Source: Lichenibacterium dinghuense
GTDB lineage: Bacteria; Pseudomonadota; Alphaproteobacteria; Rhizobiales; Beijerinckiaceae
DNA length: 64,000 bases
Direction: 5' to 3'
Assembly: GCF_021730615.1 (NCBI RefSeq)
Contig: NZ_JAJLMN010000001.1
Span: forward strand, 3,235,501 to 3,299,500
In this document: in pieces, positions 1 to 8,550 of the stretch
How the letters are laid out: each line of letters begins with the position of its first letter
Position numbering within the stretch: position 1 is the first letter of the stretch
Made by a program: the position numbers and the translations under genes
The notes under the pieces: model-generated
The model's database searches: none
The model's input: only the letters and a program-made list of their open reading frames with translations
What the model was told of the DNA's origin: nothing

Positions 1-628
1 CCCGGAACGTCGCGCTGCAGCCGTAGCCCGCGTCGGCCAGCACAAGGCCGAAGCGCACCCCTGCGGCCCTGACGCGGTCCACCTCGCCCAGCGCGATCTC
101 AGGCTTGGTGCGCGGCGCCCGCGCCGCCTCGGGCACGCCCGCCCGGGCCATGCGGGTCGCGTCGTCGGTCCATGTCGTGGGCAGAAACAGCCGCAGCCCG
201 AGCAGCACCGGCACCTCGCGCCGCGCCAAGGTGAGCGACACCATCGCTTGGCAGTTGCCGGTTTTGCCCTGCGTCGACAGGTACTGCGGCGCTACACCGA
301 CCGAGTGCCGTCCCTTCTTGGGCAGCGACGTATCGTCGATCACCAGCACGGCGTCGCGCCCGCCCACCATGCGGTCCGCCTCGGCCAGAAGCGTGCGGGC
401 GAGCGGAGCATCGTCCCAGCGCCCGACCGAGATGAAGTGCTGCAGCCGGTCGTAGCTGAGCCCGTCCTGGCGCGCCGCCATAGGCTGCATGCTTTTGCGC
501 TCGCCCAGCCCGATCAGCCCGGCGATGTAATGCGGGCACATTGTCCGCCGCGCCGCGTGGTTCAGTTCCGCCAGGAACGGCTCCAGCCAGCAATCCAGAT
601 CCGCCCGCCAGTTTCCTCCATCGCCCAT
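1..628 (-). CDS. IS701-family transposase, N-terminal part, runs off the window
   Basis: The frame is open from an ATG at 628 to the first base of the window, about 209 residues. It begins MGDGGNWRADLDCWLEP and contains AARRTMCPHYIAGLIG and LVIDDTSLPKKGRHSVGV, the usual N-terminal signature of IS701-type DDE transposases; the VIDD aspartate should be the first catalytic residue. The C-terminal DDE part lies outside the window, so activity cannot be judged. The IS end is probably between 629 and about 735, but I could not define its inverted repeat without the other end. It sits just downstream of the sugar operon that ends at 849. Confidence 0.85.
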   Translation of the reverse strand, partial: MGDGGNWRADLDCWLEPFLAELNHAARRTMCPHYIAGLIGLGERKSMQPMAARQDGLSYDRLQHFISVGRWDDAPLARTLLAEADRMVGGRDAVLVIDDTSLPKKGRHSVGVAPQYLSTQGKTGNCQAMVSLTLARREVPVLLGLRLFLPTTWTDDATRMARAGVPEAARAPRTKPEIALGEVDRVRAAGVRFGLVLADAGYGCSATFR

Positions 629-742
629 GACGCCCACCCCGCACCGGCACATCCCGGCGTGGAATCCGCAAAGGCCCTATCGCGTTCCGCGAAATACCAA
701 AGTAGTGTTAGGGTCTGTGAACAGGCTCGGCTTTCCAAGTTG

Positions 743-771
743 GCGTGTGTCAGCAAGAGCGTGACACACGC
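743..771 (-). terminator. Strong hairpin downstream of the SDR gene
   Basis: GCGTGTGTCA (743-752) pairs perfectly with TGACACACGC (762-771) around a 9-base loop. It lies 78 bases past the stop of the minus-strand SDR gene, so it could terminate the operon that begins at 5363. No clear T-run follows, and it could instead belong to the end of the IS701 element. Confidence 0.45.
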
Positions 772-848
772 TTGGCCGCGATCCTCGACCGCGTCCGATC
801 AGGGCGTCGCCTGAACCCCTCCCAGCCCGGCGGGGTCGGCGGCGCGCC

Positions 849-1619
849 TCACCAGGCCGTGTAGCCGCCGTCCGCGGCGAGCACCGACCCGGTCACGAAG
901 CTCGAAGCCCCGGAGCAGAGGAACACGACGATGGAGGCGACCTCGTCCACCTGCCCCACGCGGCCGAGCGGCGTGTTGGCGAGCCACGTCGCGGTCATGG
1001 CGGGGTCCTGGTCCATCGCGTAGGCGGTCAGCGGGGTCTGCACGAAGCCGGGCGCGATGGCCTTGACCCGGACGCCCTTCGGCGCCCATTCGGTGGCGAG
1101 CGTGCGGGTGAGGTGGTGCACACCCGCCTTCGACACGTTGTAGTGGGCGTTGTTCTGGGGGCGGACGACGACGTCGCCCGACATGGACCCGATGTTCACG
1201 ATCGAGCCGCCCCGCCCGTCGGCGATCATGTGCCGCCCGAACGCGCGGCAGCACCAGAAGGTGCCGTTCAGGTTGACGTCGAGGACCTCGCGCCACTCCG
1301 CGTCCGTGATGTCCACGGCGTCGGAGCGGCGCCCGATGCCGGCGCTGTTGACGAGGAGGTCCACGCGTCCGAGCCGCCCGTTGAGCGACGTGGCCATGCG
1401 CTCGACCGCCTCCGGGTCCGTCACGTCCAGGCGGTCGAACACGAAGTCGCCGCCCCCGGCCTCCGCGGCCGTCTTCTCGAGGTTGGCCGGGCTCGCGTCG
1501 AGCACGGCCACGCGCGCGCCGGCCGCCGCCAGCGCCTTGGCGCAGCCCCAGCCGATCCCGCTCGCGCCGCCCGTCACCACGGCGGTCCGCCCGTCCAGGC
1601 GTGCTGTCTTCGGATCCAT
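849..1619 (-). CDS. SDR-family NAD(P)-dependent oxidoreductase
   Basis: A 256-residue classical short-chain dehydrogenase/reductase. The Rossmann motif TGGASGIG is at residues 16-23, NSAG at 91-94, the catalytic serine near 145 and the YxxxK pair at Y160 and K164; the C-terminus ends in the usual LAADGGYTAW. Length is typical. It should oxidise or reduce a sugar-derived alcohol or ketone in the cytoplasm. It starts 48 bases after the ROK kinase stop and is probably the last gene of the operon running down from 5363. The substrate cannot be read from the sequence. Confidence 0.9.
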   Translation of the reverse strand: MDPKTARLDGRTAVVTGGASGIGWGCAKALAAAGARVAVLDASPANLEKTAAEAGGGDFVFDRLDVTDPEAVERMATSLNGRLGRVDLLVNSAGIGRRSDAVDITDAEWREVLDVNLNGTFWCCRAFGRHMIADGRGGSIVNIGSMSGDVVVRPQNNAHYNVSKAGVHHLTRTLATEWAPKGVRVKAIAPGFVQTPLTAYAMDQDPAMTATWLANTPLGRVGQVDEVASIVVFLCSGASSFVTGSVLAADGGYTAW

Positions 1620-1667
1620 TGCACCTCTCCGTTCAGATCACGCGCGCGGCCTGCGCCGCGGCGTCGG

Positions 1668-2645
1668 TCAGGCGCCGCTCGGGCGCCCCTCGGGCATCTC
1701 GTCGGGCGCCGCGGCGGTCGGCGGCCGCGAGCGCTCGGCGAGCACGCGCCTCGCGCCGTGCAGGGCGCTCAGCCAGCCGTGCTCGGACCAGCGCACGTCC
1801 AGTCGCCGCCCCGTCTCCGCTGCGGGCGCGTGGGCGTCGATCAGGGCGAGCAGGCGGTCCCGCGGATAGCCGTCCATGTCGAGCACGCCGCCGCCGAGCA
1901 CGACGGTGGCCGGGGAGAACAGGGCCACCGCGGTCGCGACCGCGAAAGCCTGGTCGCGCACGAAATCGGCCAGCTCCGCCGCCAACGCGCCCGTCCGCCC
2001 GGTGGCCGAGAACACGTCGGCGACCTCGATGCCGTGGCGGGCCGCCAGATCCCGGAGGACCCGGCCCGAGCAATAGGCCTCGATGGCGTCCGTGCGCAGG
2101 CCTTCGAGCCTGCGGCCCTCGCCGCGGAACGGCATGTGGCCGATCTCGAGGGCCCACCCCCCGCCGCGGAAGGGCGCGCCGCCCGACACGTAGGCGGCCC
2201 CGATGCCGGTCCCGAAGAAGATCCCGAGCACGTGGTCCGCGCCGCGGGCGCAGCCCGCCGCGATCTCGCCGGCCAGGGCCAGCACAGCGTCGCGCTCCAG
2301 GTAGACCGGGCAGCCGACGGCGGAGCCGAGCTCGCTCGCCAGGGCCCGCCCGTTCAGGCTCGGGACGTTGGCCGCGGAAAGGACGCGGTCGAAGTCGGCG
2401 TCGACGAAGCCCGGCACGGTCGCGACGATGGCCGAGGGTGTGAGGCCCGTGTCGCCCGCCGCGGCGGACACGAAGCCGGCCAGGACGGCGACGGGGTCGC
2501 CCGCCCGCAGGCGCTCGGTCGCGAAGAGCCGGCCGTAGAGGTGCGGCCCCGACGCGTCGACGAAGCCGAACTTGACGTTCGTGCCCCCGATGTCGATCAC
2601 CATGATGGGCCCGTCGCCGGGCGGGGGGGGGGCGGGGGCGGCCAT
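1668..2645 (-). CDS. ROK-family sugar kinase, allose-kinase-like
   Basis: Residues about 15-23 (MVIDIGGTN) form the phosphate-1 ATP motif, and FFGTGIGAAYV and VVLGGGVLDM are further ROK motifs. The segments ALEIGHMPF, YCSGRVLRD and LGGGVLDMDGYPRD resemble E. coli D-allose kinase AlsK. The zinc-binding CxCGxxGC motif of many ROK proteins is absent. It should phosphorylate a hexose. The start at 2645 is 2 bases past the hydrolase stop. A run of ten G (2623-2632) encodes prolines in the first residues, and an alternative ATG at 2603 lies after the run, just before the DIGGTN motif. The AlsK-like substrate is inference. Confidence 0.8.
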   Translation of the reverse strand: MAAPAPPPPGDGPIMVIDIGGTNVKFGFVDASGPHLYGRLFATERLRAGDPVAVLAGFVSAAAGDTGLTPSAIVATVPGFVDADFDRVLSAANVPSLNGRALASELGSAVGCPVYLERDAVLALAGEIAAGCARGADHVLGIFFGTGIGAAYVSGGAPFRGGGWALEIGHMPFRGEGRRLEGLRTDAIEAYCSGRVLRDLAARHGIEVADVFSATGRTGALAAELADFVRDQAFAVATAVALFSPATVVLGGGVLDMDGYPRDRLLALIDAHAPAAETGRRLDVRWSEHGWLSALHGARRVLAERSRPPTAAAPDEMPEGRPSGA

Positions 2646-2647
2646 CG

Positions 2648-3460
2648 TCAGGCCGCCTGCCCGCGGAGGAAATCGGCCAGGGCCGCCCGGAACTCCGCCA
2701 CGTACCGCTCCCGGTCGACGGTCTTCGAGGTCACCACGCGCAGCTCGGCGTCCGGGATCAGCCCGGCGAGCGTGCGGGCGGCCGCGAGCGGATGCACGTA
2801 GTCCTGGTCGTTGGCGATGACCCGCGCGGGCAGATCGAGCCGCCCGATCGCGTCGCGCGGCACGCCGGGCCCCTGGAGCGGGATGCGGTCGAGGAGCGCG
2901 ATCGTGGTGTCGGGCCGGGGCCGGTCGAAGAACCACCTCATCGAGGCGGCGTTGTCGGGCGAGGCCTCCGCCACCGCGCGGTATCGCGGCAGGTCCAGAA
3001 GGCGCCGGCGGCCCTCGTCGGGTCCGTGATCGCGCAGCAGCGCGGCCACGTCGCGGTAGATCGCGAGCCGCTCCGGGCCGTCCTCGTCGACCCAGGCGGG
3101 ACGCGCCAGGACGAGGCCGGCGACGCGGGCCGGGTGGAGCGCGGCCAGGCGGAGCGCGATGGCGGCGCCGAGCGAGATGCCGCCCACCACGGCTCCGTCG
3201 ATGCCGAGGTGGTCGAGGAGGGCGAGCGCGTCGTCGGCGAAGCGCGCGATCGACAGGCCGGCCTCGTCGCCGAGGTCGGACCGGCCGTGCCCGCGGCACT
3301 CCAGCGTGATGCGCCGCACGCCGGGCAGGTCGGGGAACACCTCGGCCGGCTGGGCGCGGTCGGCGCCGAGCCCGTGCTGCCACAGGACGGGCAACCCCTC
3401 GCCCTGGACGTCGTAGGCGAGGCGGCAGCCGTCGGGAGCCCTGAAGTCGCCGCCCGTCAT
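2648..3460 (-). CDS. Alpha/beta-fold hydrolase
   Basis: A 270-residue alpha/beta hydrolase with the oxyanion-hole HG pair at residues 29-30 and the nucleophile elbow GGISLG with Ser96. The LECRGHGRSD segment is typical of enol-lactonase and related hydrolases, and the acid and histidine are expected near the C-terminus. No signal peptide. The start at 3460 overlaps the stop of the upstream TIM-barrel gene by 4 bases (ATGA), indicating translational coupling. In a sugar operon it may open a lactone or cleave an ester; the substrate is unknown. Confidence 0.8.
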   Translation of the reverse strand: MTGGDFRAPDGCRLAYDVQGEGLPVLWQHGLGADRAQPAEVFPDLPGVRRITLECRGHGRSDLGDEAGLSIARFADDALALLDHLGIDGAVVGGISLGAAIALRLAALHPARVAGLVLARPAWVDEDGPERLAIYRDVAALLRDHGPDEGRRRLLDLPRYRAVAEASPDNAASMRWFFDRPRPDTTIALLDRIPLQGPGVPRDAIGRLDLPARVIANDQDYVHPLAAARTLAGLIPDAELRVVTSKTVDRERYVAEFRAALADFLRGQAA

Positions 3461-4290
3461 GCCGATCCGGCCCCGATCAGCCGTGCGAGCTCCGCCGCGA
3501 CGCCCGGCGCCTCGTGCTCGGCGAAGTTGTGGCCGACCAGCGGGCCGTCGTAGCCGGCCCGGCGCACGGCCGCGACGAAGCCGGGCAGGTCGACCGCGCC
3601 CCGGCCGGCGGGCACCACGCGACCCTCCGCGTCGACATCCTTGGCGTGCACGAGGAGGAGATGCGGGCCGAGCAGCACGCAGGCCCGCGCCACGATGGCG
3701 GCCTGCCGCGGCAGGGCCTCGGGGGGGAGCAGGTTGGCGGCGTCGAGGACGATGCCGAGGCGCTCGCCGCCGACCTCGTCGAGCAGCCTGCGGGCCACCG
3801 CGGCGTCGGACACCACGTTGCCCGGCTCCGGCTCCACCCCGAGGTGAAGGCCCGCGCGGCCGGCGAGGTCGAGCGCGACGTCGAGCTCGCCGCGCACGGC
3901 GGACCACGCCTCCGGGGTGCCGTTCTCCGGATGGCCCCGCCACATGTCGGCGGGGTCGCGCGATCCGGTGCACAGCGTCACCAGCGGCACGCCCATGTCG
4001 GCGGCGGCCCGGACCACGTTGGCGAAGCCGACCCGGTCCGCGGCGCGGCGGTCCGGGTCGGGATGCGCCATGTTGTACGTGCCGGACAGGGCGCAGAGGT
4101 CCACGCCCGCCGCGTCGGCCTCACGGCGGATCCGCTCCGGCAGCCCGGCGGGGAGGTCAGCGGGCAGCGGGGACAGGCCGGCGCAGGACAGGTTGAACTG
4201 CACGGCCGCGAAGCCGTCGCCGCGGATGCGGCCGAACAGCTCCGGAAGGTCGCGGTGCGCGTAGGTCCGCGCGAAGATCCCGGGGACCAT
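3457..4290 (-). CDS. Sugar phosphate isomerase/epimerase (AP-endonuclease-2-like TIM barrel)
   Basis: A 277-residue TIM-barrel protein. Metal-ligand segments of the xylose-isomerase-like family are visible: LGVEPEPGNV (Glu), LGIVLDAANL (Asp), LLLVHAKDVD (His) and the C-terminal LVGHNFAEHE. Members isomerise or epimerise sugars, keto-sugars or inositol derivatives. The start at 4290 shares one base with the stop of the upstream oxidoreductase (TGATG), and its own stop overlaps the hydrolase start. The exact reaction is not predictable. Confidence 0.85.
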   Translation of the reverse strand: MVPGIFARTYAHRDLPELFGRIRGDGFAAVQFNLSCAGLSPLPADLPAGLPERIRREADAAGVDLCALSGTYNMAHPDPDRRAADRVGFANVVRAAADMGVPLVTLCTGSRDPADMWRGHPENGTPEAWSAVRGELDVALDLAGRAGLHLGVEPEPGNVVSDAAVARRLLDEVGGERLGIVLDAANLLPPEALPRQAAIVARACVLLGPHLLLVHAKDVDAEGRVVPAGRGAVDLPGFVAAVRRAGYDGPLVGHNFAEHEAPGVAAELARLIGAGSA

Positions 4291-5363
4291 CAAACCTCTC
4301 CCCCGGCCGTCTCGACATCCACCGGCCGGCCGCTGCGCACGGACTGCATGATGGCCGCCATGGCCTTCACGGAGGCCAAGCCGTCGCGGATGTCGGCCCC
4401 GCGCGGCTCGGAGCCCGTCAGCACGGCCTCGGCGAAGCCTTCGAGCTGGCGGCGGTAGAAGTGGCCGTCCGCCCCCAGCACGCGCGTGGTCGTCGCGTCC
4501 TTCTCGTGGAAGATCTCGACCTCGGCCGACTTGTAGTACCAGGGGTTCAGGATCCTGGCGCGCGCGCTCCCGTTCTCCCCGTAGACCTCGAACCCTTCCG
4601 ACCAGTCCCCGCGGATCGCGACCGTCAGGTCGAGGTGGCCCATGGCGCCGTTCTCGAACTCGATGTCGACGAACCACGAATAGGCGCCGAAGCGCTGCCT
4701 CAGCCGCGCGTGCACGGAGCGGATCGGGCCGGCGAGGAAGCGCGCGAGGTCGACGAGGTGGCTGCCGTGCGCGAGCATGTAGTAGCGCTCGCGATCGGCC
4801 TTGGGGTCGCCGCTCGGCCGCATGACGCGGGTCCCCTGGCGGGGCAGGGGCTGGACCGCGTCGGTCACCGTGTAGCGGTGGGTCGAGTCGCAGTACCAGG
4901 CCTTGAGGGCGAGCATCTCGCCCATCTCGCCGTCCACGAAGGCCTTGGCCGACTCGACGCCGGGGTCGAAGCGCAGCATGTGGCCGACCCGGAGCACGAG
5001 GCCGCTCCTCTCGACCGCGGCGGCGAGGCGCTCCACCTCCTCGACGCCGGTGCCGATCGGCTTCTCGCAGAGGACGTGCTTGCCCGCCGCGAGGGCCCGC
5101 AGGGCGGCGGGGACGTGGAAGGCGTCGGAGGTGCCGATCACCACGGCGTCGACGTCCGGGTCGGCCAGCATCTCGTCGTAGTCGAAGTAGATGCGCTCGG
5201 CGTCGTAGAACTCGCCGAAGCGCTTGGCCAGGCCCACGTCGGCGTCGCAGACGGCCTGGAGGGCGACGTTCCGGCCCTTCTGGGCGGATTCGAGGTGGGC
5301 GAATTGCGATATGGGCCCGCATCCCAGGATGCCCACGCGCAGCAGGCGCTCTTGTTCGGCCAT
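4290..5363 (-). CDS. Gfo/Idh/MocA-family oxidoreductase
   Basis: A 357-residue NAD(P)-dependent dehydrogenase. The N-terminal Rossmann motif is GILGCGPIS (about residues 10-18), the family signature CEKP lies near residue 100, and the C-terminal alpha/beta domain holds the YYMLAHGSHLVDLARF segment. It should oxidise or reduce a sugar or cyclitol. It is the first gene of a tight operon with the TIM-barrel protein, hydrolase, ROK kinase and SDR. An AGGGAGG-type ribosome site precedes the ATG at 5363. No transporter for the substrate is in the window; one may lie beyond the IS701 element. Confidence 0.9.
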   Translation of the reverse strand: MAEQERLLRVGILGCGPISQFAHLESAQKGRNVALQAVCDADVGLAKRFGEFYDAERIYFDYDEMLADPDVDAVVIGTSDAFHVPAALRALAAGKHVLCEKPIGTGVEEVERLAAAVERSGLVLRVGHMLRFDPGVESAKAFVDGEMGEMLALKAWYCDSTHRYTVTDAVQPLPRQGTRVMRPSGDPKADRERYYMLAHGSHLVDLARFLAGPIRSVHARLRQRFGAYSWFVDIEFENGAMGHLDLTVAIRGDWSEGFEVYGENGSARARILNPWYYKSAEVEIFHEKDATTTRVLGADGHFYRRQLEGFAEAVLTGSEPRGADIRDGLASVKAMAAIMQSVRSGRPVDVETAGGEV

Positions 5364-5427
5364 CGGGCCCTCCCTTTTGTCCTTGTCTAAGCCAAAAACA
5401 AATGGGACGCAACGGGGCGGGTGACGC

Positions 5428-6624
5428 TCAGGTCTCGTCGATGGTCGGGAGCGCGAACAGGTCCTCGCGGATGGTCGCGGCGGCGCCGACCGCGGCGCCC
5501 TCGGCCCCGAAGGCGCAGACGGTGATCGGGGGCGCCTGCACGCCGAGCAGTTCCTCGAACAGGTTGGCGCGCACCCGGTCGGCCACGCGCGGGAACAGGC
5601 GCGACAGGGGGCCGCCGAGCACGATCCGTTCGGGGTCGAGGAGGCGGATCGCGTTGAGGAACCCCGCCGTCAGCCGTTCTGCCCAGAGCTGGAGGGCTTC
5701 CTCGAACTCCGGGGCCGTCGATCCGCTCTCGGCGAGCTCGGCCAGGGCCTCGATCACCGGGCGGCCCGGCGCGACAAAGGGCAGGAAGAAGCGGTGCCCG
5801 GCCAGGAGCTGGAACGTGTCGCGCCGGCCCTGGCCGCAGGTCGCGGCCATGACCATCTGGCCGAGCTCGCCCGCGTAGCCGTTGGCCCCCTCGACGACCT
5901 GGCCCTGCCGCACGAAGGCGCTGCCGATGCCTTCGGACATCAGGACCATCAGGAACTCCCGCGTGTCCGCCTCGCCCGCGGTCGCGCAGACGGCGCGCGC
6001 CAGCGCCACAGCGTCGTTGCAGACGCGGACCTCCACGCCGGCCCCGAGGCTCGCCCGGAGCCGGCCGCGGAGGTCGACGTTCCGCCAGTCGAGGAAGGGC
6101 GCGCTCTTGATGAGGCCGTCGCGATCGACGAGGCCCGGGATGGACACCCCGACGCCGCGGATGCGGCCGCGCCGGCGTCCGGCCTTCAGCATGACGCTGT
6201 CCGCCATGGCGGCGAGCCGCGCCGCGACGGCGTCGACGTCGCGCCCGTCCGGCCCGAGGGGTTCGACCACGGTGGCGAGCGCGGCCATGGAGAGGTCGAT
6301 CAAGACCGCGGTCAGCGCGGTCGTCTCGATGCTCAGGCCCACGAAGAAGGCGCCGGACGGGTTCAGGGACAGTCCGACGCTCGGGCGGCCGATGCGGGCG
6401 GCCGCGACGACGCCCTCCGGCTCCCACACGAGCCCCTCGTCGAGGAGGAGCTTCACCGCGTTGCCGGCCGTGGTCCGCGTGACGTTCAGCTCGCGCGCGA
6501 TCTCGGACCTCGACAGGGCCCGCCCCCCGCGCAGCAGCCGCAGGCATCGCGACGCGTTGATCTGCCTCAGAAGCGTCGTCGTATTCACGGTCGCGGCACA
6601 CCCGAGGCACGGTTCCGGGCCCAT
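5428..6624 (-). CDS. ROK-family transcriptional regulator (NagC/XylR type)
   Basis: About 398 residues. The N-terminal winged helix-turn-helix (LSRSEIARELNVTRTTAGNA) is followed by a ROK sensor domain with GVGVSIPGLV, an effector-binding loop and the zinc-type segment GYAGELGQMV, although the cysteine cluster is not canonical. It lies 64 bases upstream of the sugar operon that starts at 5363, in the same direction, and is probably its repressor, with a sugar or sugar phosphate as effector. I chose ATG 6624; a GTG about 13 codons inside is a possible alternative. Confidence 0.85.
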   Translation of the reverse strand: MGPEPCLGCAATVNTTTLLRQINASRCLRLLRGGRALSRSEIARELNVTRTTAGNAVKLLLDEGLVWEPEGVVAAARIGRPSVGLSLNPSGAFFVGLSIETTALTAVLIDLSMAALATVVEPLGPDGRDVDAVAARLAAMADSVMLKAGRRRGRIRGVGVSIPGLVDRDGLIKSAPFLDWRNVDLRGRLRASLGAGVEVRVCNDAVALARAVCATAGEADTREFLMVLMSEGIGSAFVRQGQVVEGANGYAGELGQMVMAATCGQGRRDTFQLLAGHRFFLPFVAPGRPVIEALAELAESGSTAPEFEEALQLWAERLTAGFLNAIRLLDPERIVLGGPLSRLFPRVADRVRANLFEELLGVQAPPITVCAFGAEGAAVGAAATIREDLFALPTIDET

Positions 6625-6882
6625 TAGGCAGACACGGCGCGCCCGGGCAATGCGGGACGCGGCGTCGTGACCTGCAGCCTGGCCGCCCGCAGCGCGATGC
6701 CGAACGTTTCGGCGTCCCTCGCGGAAGGCCTCGACCCTCGCCAGCACGGGGCCGGGAGCCCCGCGTCGGCCGCTGGCGGTCTGCCGGACGGCAACCGGAA
6801 GATCGGCATGGCGAAGCGATCGGCCGCGGGCCTGCCGGACCCGAGGGAGGTCGCGCGGACTCCCGCGCGACCGCGCCGGGCG

Positions 6883-7638
6883 TCAGATCGTGATGCCGCC
6901 GTCGACGCAGACGGCCTGGCCGGTGACGAAGGCGGCGTCGTCCGAGGCCAGGAAGGCGCAGACCGAGGCGACCTCCTCCACCGTGCCGAAGCGGCCGGAG
7001 GGCTGGCGGCCGACGAAGAAGTCCATCGCCTTGTCGCGGCTCCCCATCTGCGCGGCGAGGTCGTCGATCCGCTCGCGGAGCGAGGGGGAGTCCACCGTGC
7101 CGGGGCACACGGCGTTGCAGCGGATGCGATCCTTCAGGTAGTCGGCCGCCACCGCCTTGGTGAGGCCGATGACGCCGCCCTTCGCGGCCCCGTAGGCGGC
7201 GCGGCGGGGGAAGCCCTTGATGGACGAGGCCACCGACGCGATCGTGACGATCGAGCCGCCGGCGGCCTTCATCCGGGGGATCGCCGCGGCGAGCACCAGG
7301 TAGGCGCTGTCGAGCGAGATCGACAGGCTCCGGCGCCAGTCGGCCGGCGAGCATTCCTCGATCGTGCCCTGGTGGACGTAGCCCACGGCGTGCACCAGCA
7401 CGTCGACGCGGGGGAAGCGCTCGAAATAGGCCGCGACCGCGCCCTCGTCGGTCGCGTCGAGCGCGGCCGCGGCGGGCCCGCCCCAGCCGGCCAGCAGGTC
7501 GAGGCGGCGGTCGCTCGGGTGGACCTCGGCGCCCTCCTGGGCGAGCCGCTCCGCGACGGCGCGGCCGATGCCCTGGCCCGCCGCGGTGACGACCGCGACC
7601 TTGCCGGCGAGGCGGCCGGACGACGCCGGCGCGCTCAT
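6883..7638 (-). CDS. SDR-family oxidoreductase, 2-keto-3-deoxy-L-fuconate-dehydrogenase-like
   Basis: A 251-residue short-chain dehydrogenase with cofactor motif TAAGQGIG at about residues 18-25, IASVAS around the catalytic serine, YGAAKGG with the Tyr-Lys pair and a C-terminal VCVDGGITI. It overlaps the FAH hydrolase start region by 4 bases (ATGA), so the two are coupled. An SDR plus FAH hydrolase pair is the signature of non-phosphorylative deoxy-sugar-acid pathways, where the SDR oxidises a 2-keto-3-deoxy acid to a 2,4-diketo acid and the hydrolase cleaves it. That assignment is from context. Confidence 0.85.
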   Translation of the reverse strand: MSAPASSGRLAGKVAVVTAAGQGIGRAVAERLAQEGAEVHPSDRRLDLLAGWGGPAAAALDATDEGAVAAYFERFPRVDVLVHAVGYVHQGTIEECSPADWRRSLSISLDSAYLVLAAAIPRMKAAGGSIVTIASVASSIKGFPRRAAYGAAKGGVIGLTKAVAADYLKDRIRCNAVCPGTVDSPSLRERIDDLAAQMGSRDKAMDFFVGRQPSGRFGTVEEVASVCAFLASDDAAFVTGQAVCVDGGITI

Positions 7639-8492
7639 CGGGCCTGCTCCCCGACCGGCGTCACAGTCTGGCGCTGGGCGCCGAGGCCGTCGATGCCGAG
7701 CGTGACGACGTCGCCGGGCGCGAGGTAGCGGGGCGGCTTCAGGCCCATGCCGACGCCGGGCGGCGTGCCGGTGCAGATGAGGTCGCCGGGCTCGAGCTGG
7801 CAGAACTGGCTCATGTAGGCGACGATCTGCCGGACGCCGAAGACCATCTTGGCCGTCGTTCCGGTCTGCATGCGCTGCCCGTTCACGTCGAGCCAGAGCC
7901 CGAGGTCCTGCACGTCGGCGACCTCGTCCGGGGTGACGAGCCAGGGGCCGGTCGGGCAGAAGTTCGGGTAGCTCTTGCCCTTCACCCACTGGCCGCCGCG
8001 CTCGATCTGCCAGGCCCGCTCGGACACGTCGTTGACCAGCGTGAAGCCGAACACGTGGTCCATCGCCTCGCCCTCGCCGATGCCGAGCGTGCGGCGGCCG
8101 ATCACGATGCCGAGCTCGACCTCCCAGTCGAGCTTGGTCATGGTCGGCGCGTGGAGGATGGGCGCGAAGGGCCCGCAGTAGGTCGCCGACGACTTGTTGA
8201 ACAGGATCGGCTCGCTCGGCACCGGCATGCCGGCCTCCGCGGCATGGTCCGAATAGTTGAGCCCGATGCACCAGATGTTGCGCGGGCAGGACATCGGGGG
8301 CAGCAGGTCGGCGTCGGGCGCCTCGACGGCGGGCAGGGCGGCGAGGTCGAGCCCCGCCAGCGCCGGCCGGGTCCCGGGCAGCGTTTCCGGCGTGAAGTCG
8401 GCGACGTGGGCCGCCACCGAGCGGGCCCGCCCCTCCGGATCGAGGAGGCAGGGGATGGGGCCGTGCTCGCCCCGGACGCGTAGAAGCTTCAT
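7635..8492 (-). CDS. Fumarylacetoacetate hydrolase-family protein
   Basis: A 285-residue FAH-fold enzyme. The family core is clear: NIWCIGLNYSDHAAE, PILFNKSSAT, the metal-binding LDWEVELGIVIG with the Glu-x-Glu pair, FTLVNDVSER and DLICTGTPPGVG. Members hydrolyse or decarboxylate 2,4-diketo acids using Mg or Mn. With the coupled SDR it fits a 2,4-diketo-3-deoxy sugar-acid hydrolase that yields pyruvate plus a hydroxy acid. It is preceded by uxuA with a 58-base gap in the same operon. Confidence 0.88.
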   Translation of the reverse strand: MKLLRVRGEHGPIPCLLDPEGRARSVAAHVADFTPETLPGTRPALAGLDLAALPAVEAPDADLLPPMSCPRNIWCIGLNYSDHAAEAGMPVPSEPILFNKSSATYCGPFAPILHAPTMTKLDWEVELGIVIGRRTLGIGEGEAMDHVFGFTLVNDVSERAWQIERGGQWVKGKSYPNFCPTGPWLVTPDEVADVQDLGLWLDVNGQRMQTGTTAKMVFGVRQIVAYMSQFCQLEPGDLICTGTPPGVGMGLKPPRYLAPGDVVTLGIDGLGAQRQTVTPVGEQAR

Positions 8493-8550
8493 GGGTCCTG
8501 TGGTCTCCTGCGGCCTGCCACGGCCGTCGTTCGCGGGATGGCCGGGCGCC

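Noticed and set aside
1113-2801. 562-codon open frame on the plus strand
   Set aside because: It is antisense to the SDR and ROK kinase genes, has Arg/Pro/Gly/His-rich low-complexity content and is a GC-driven shadow.
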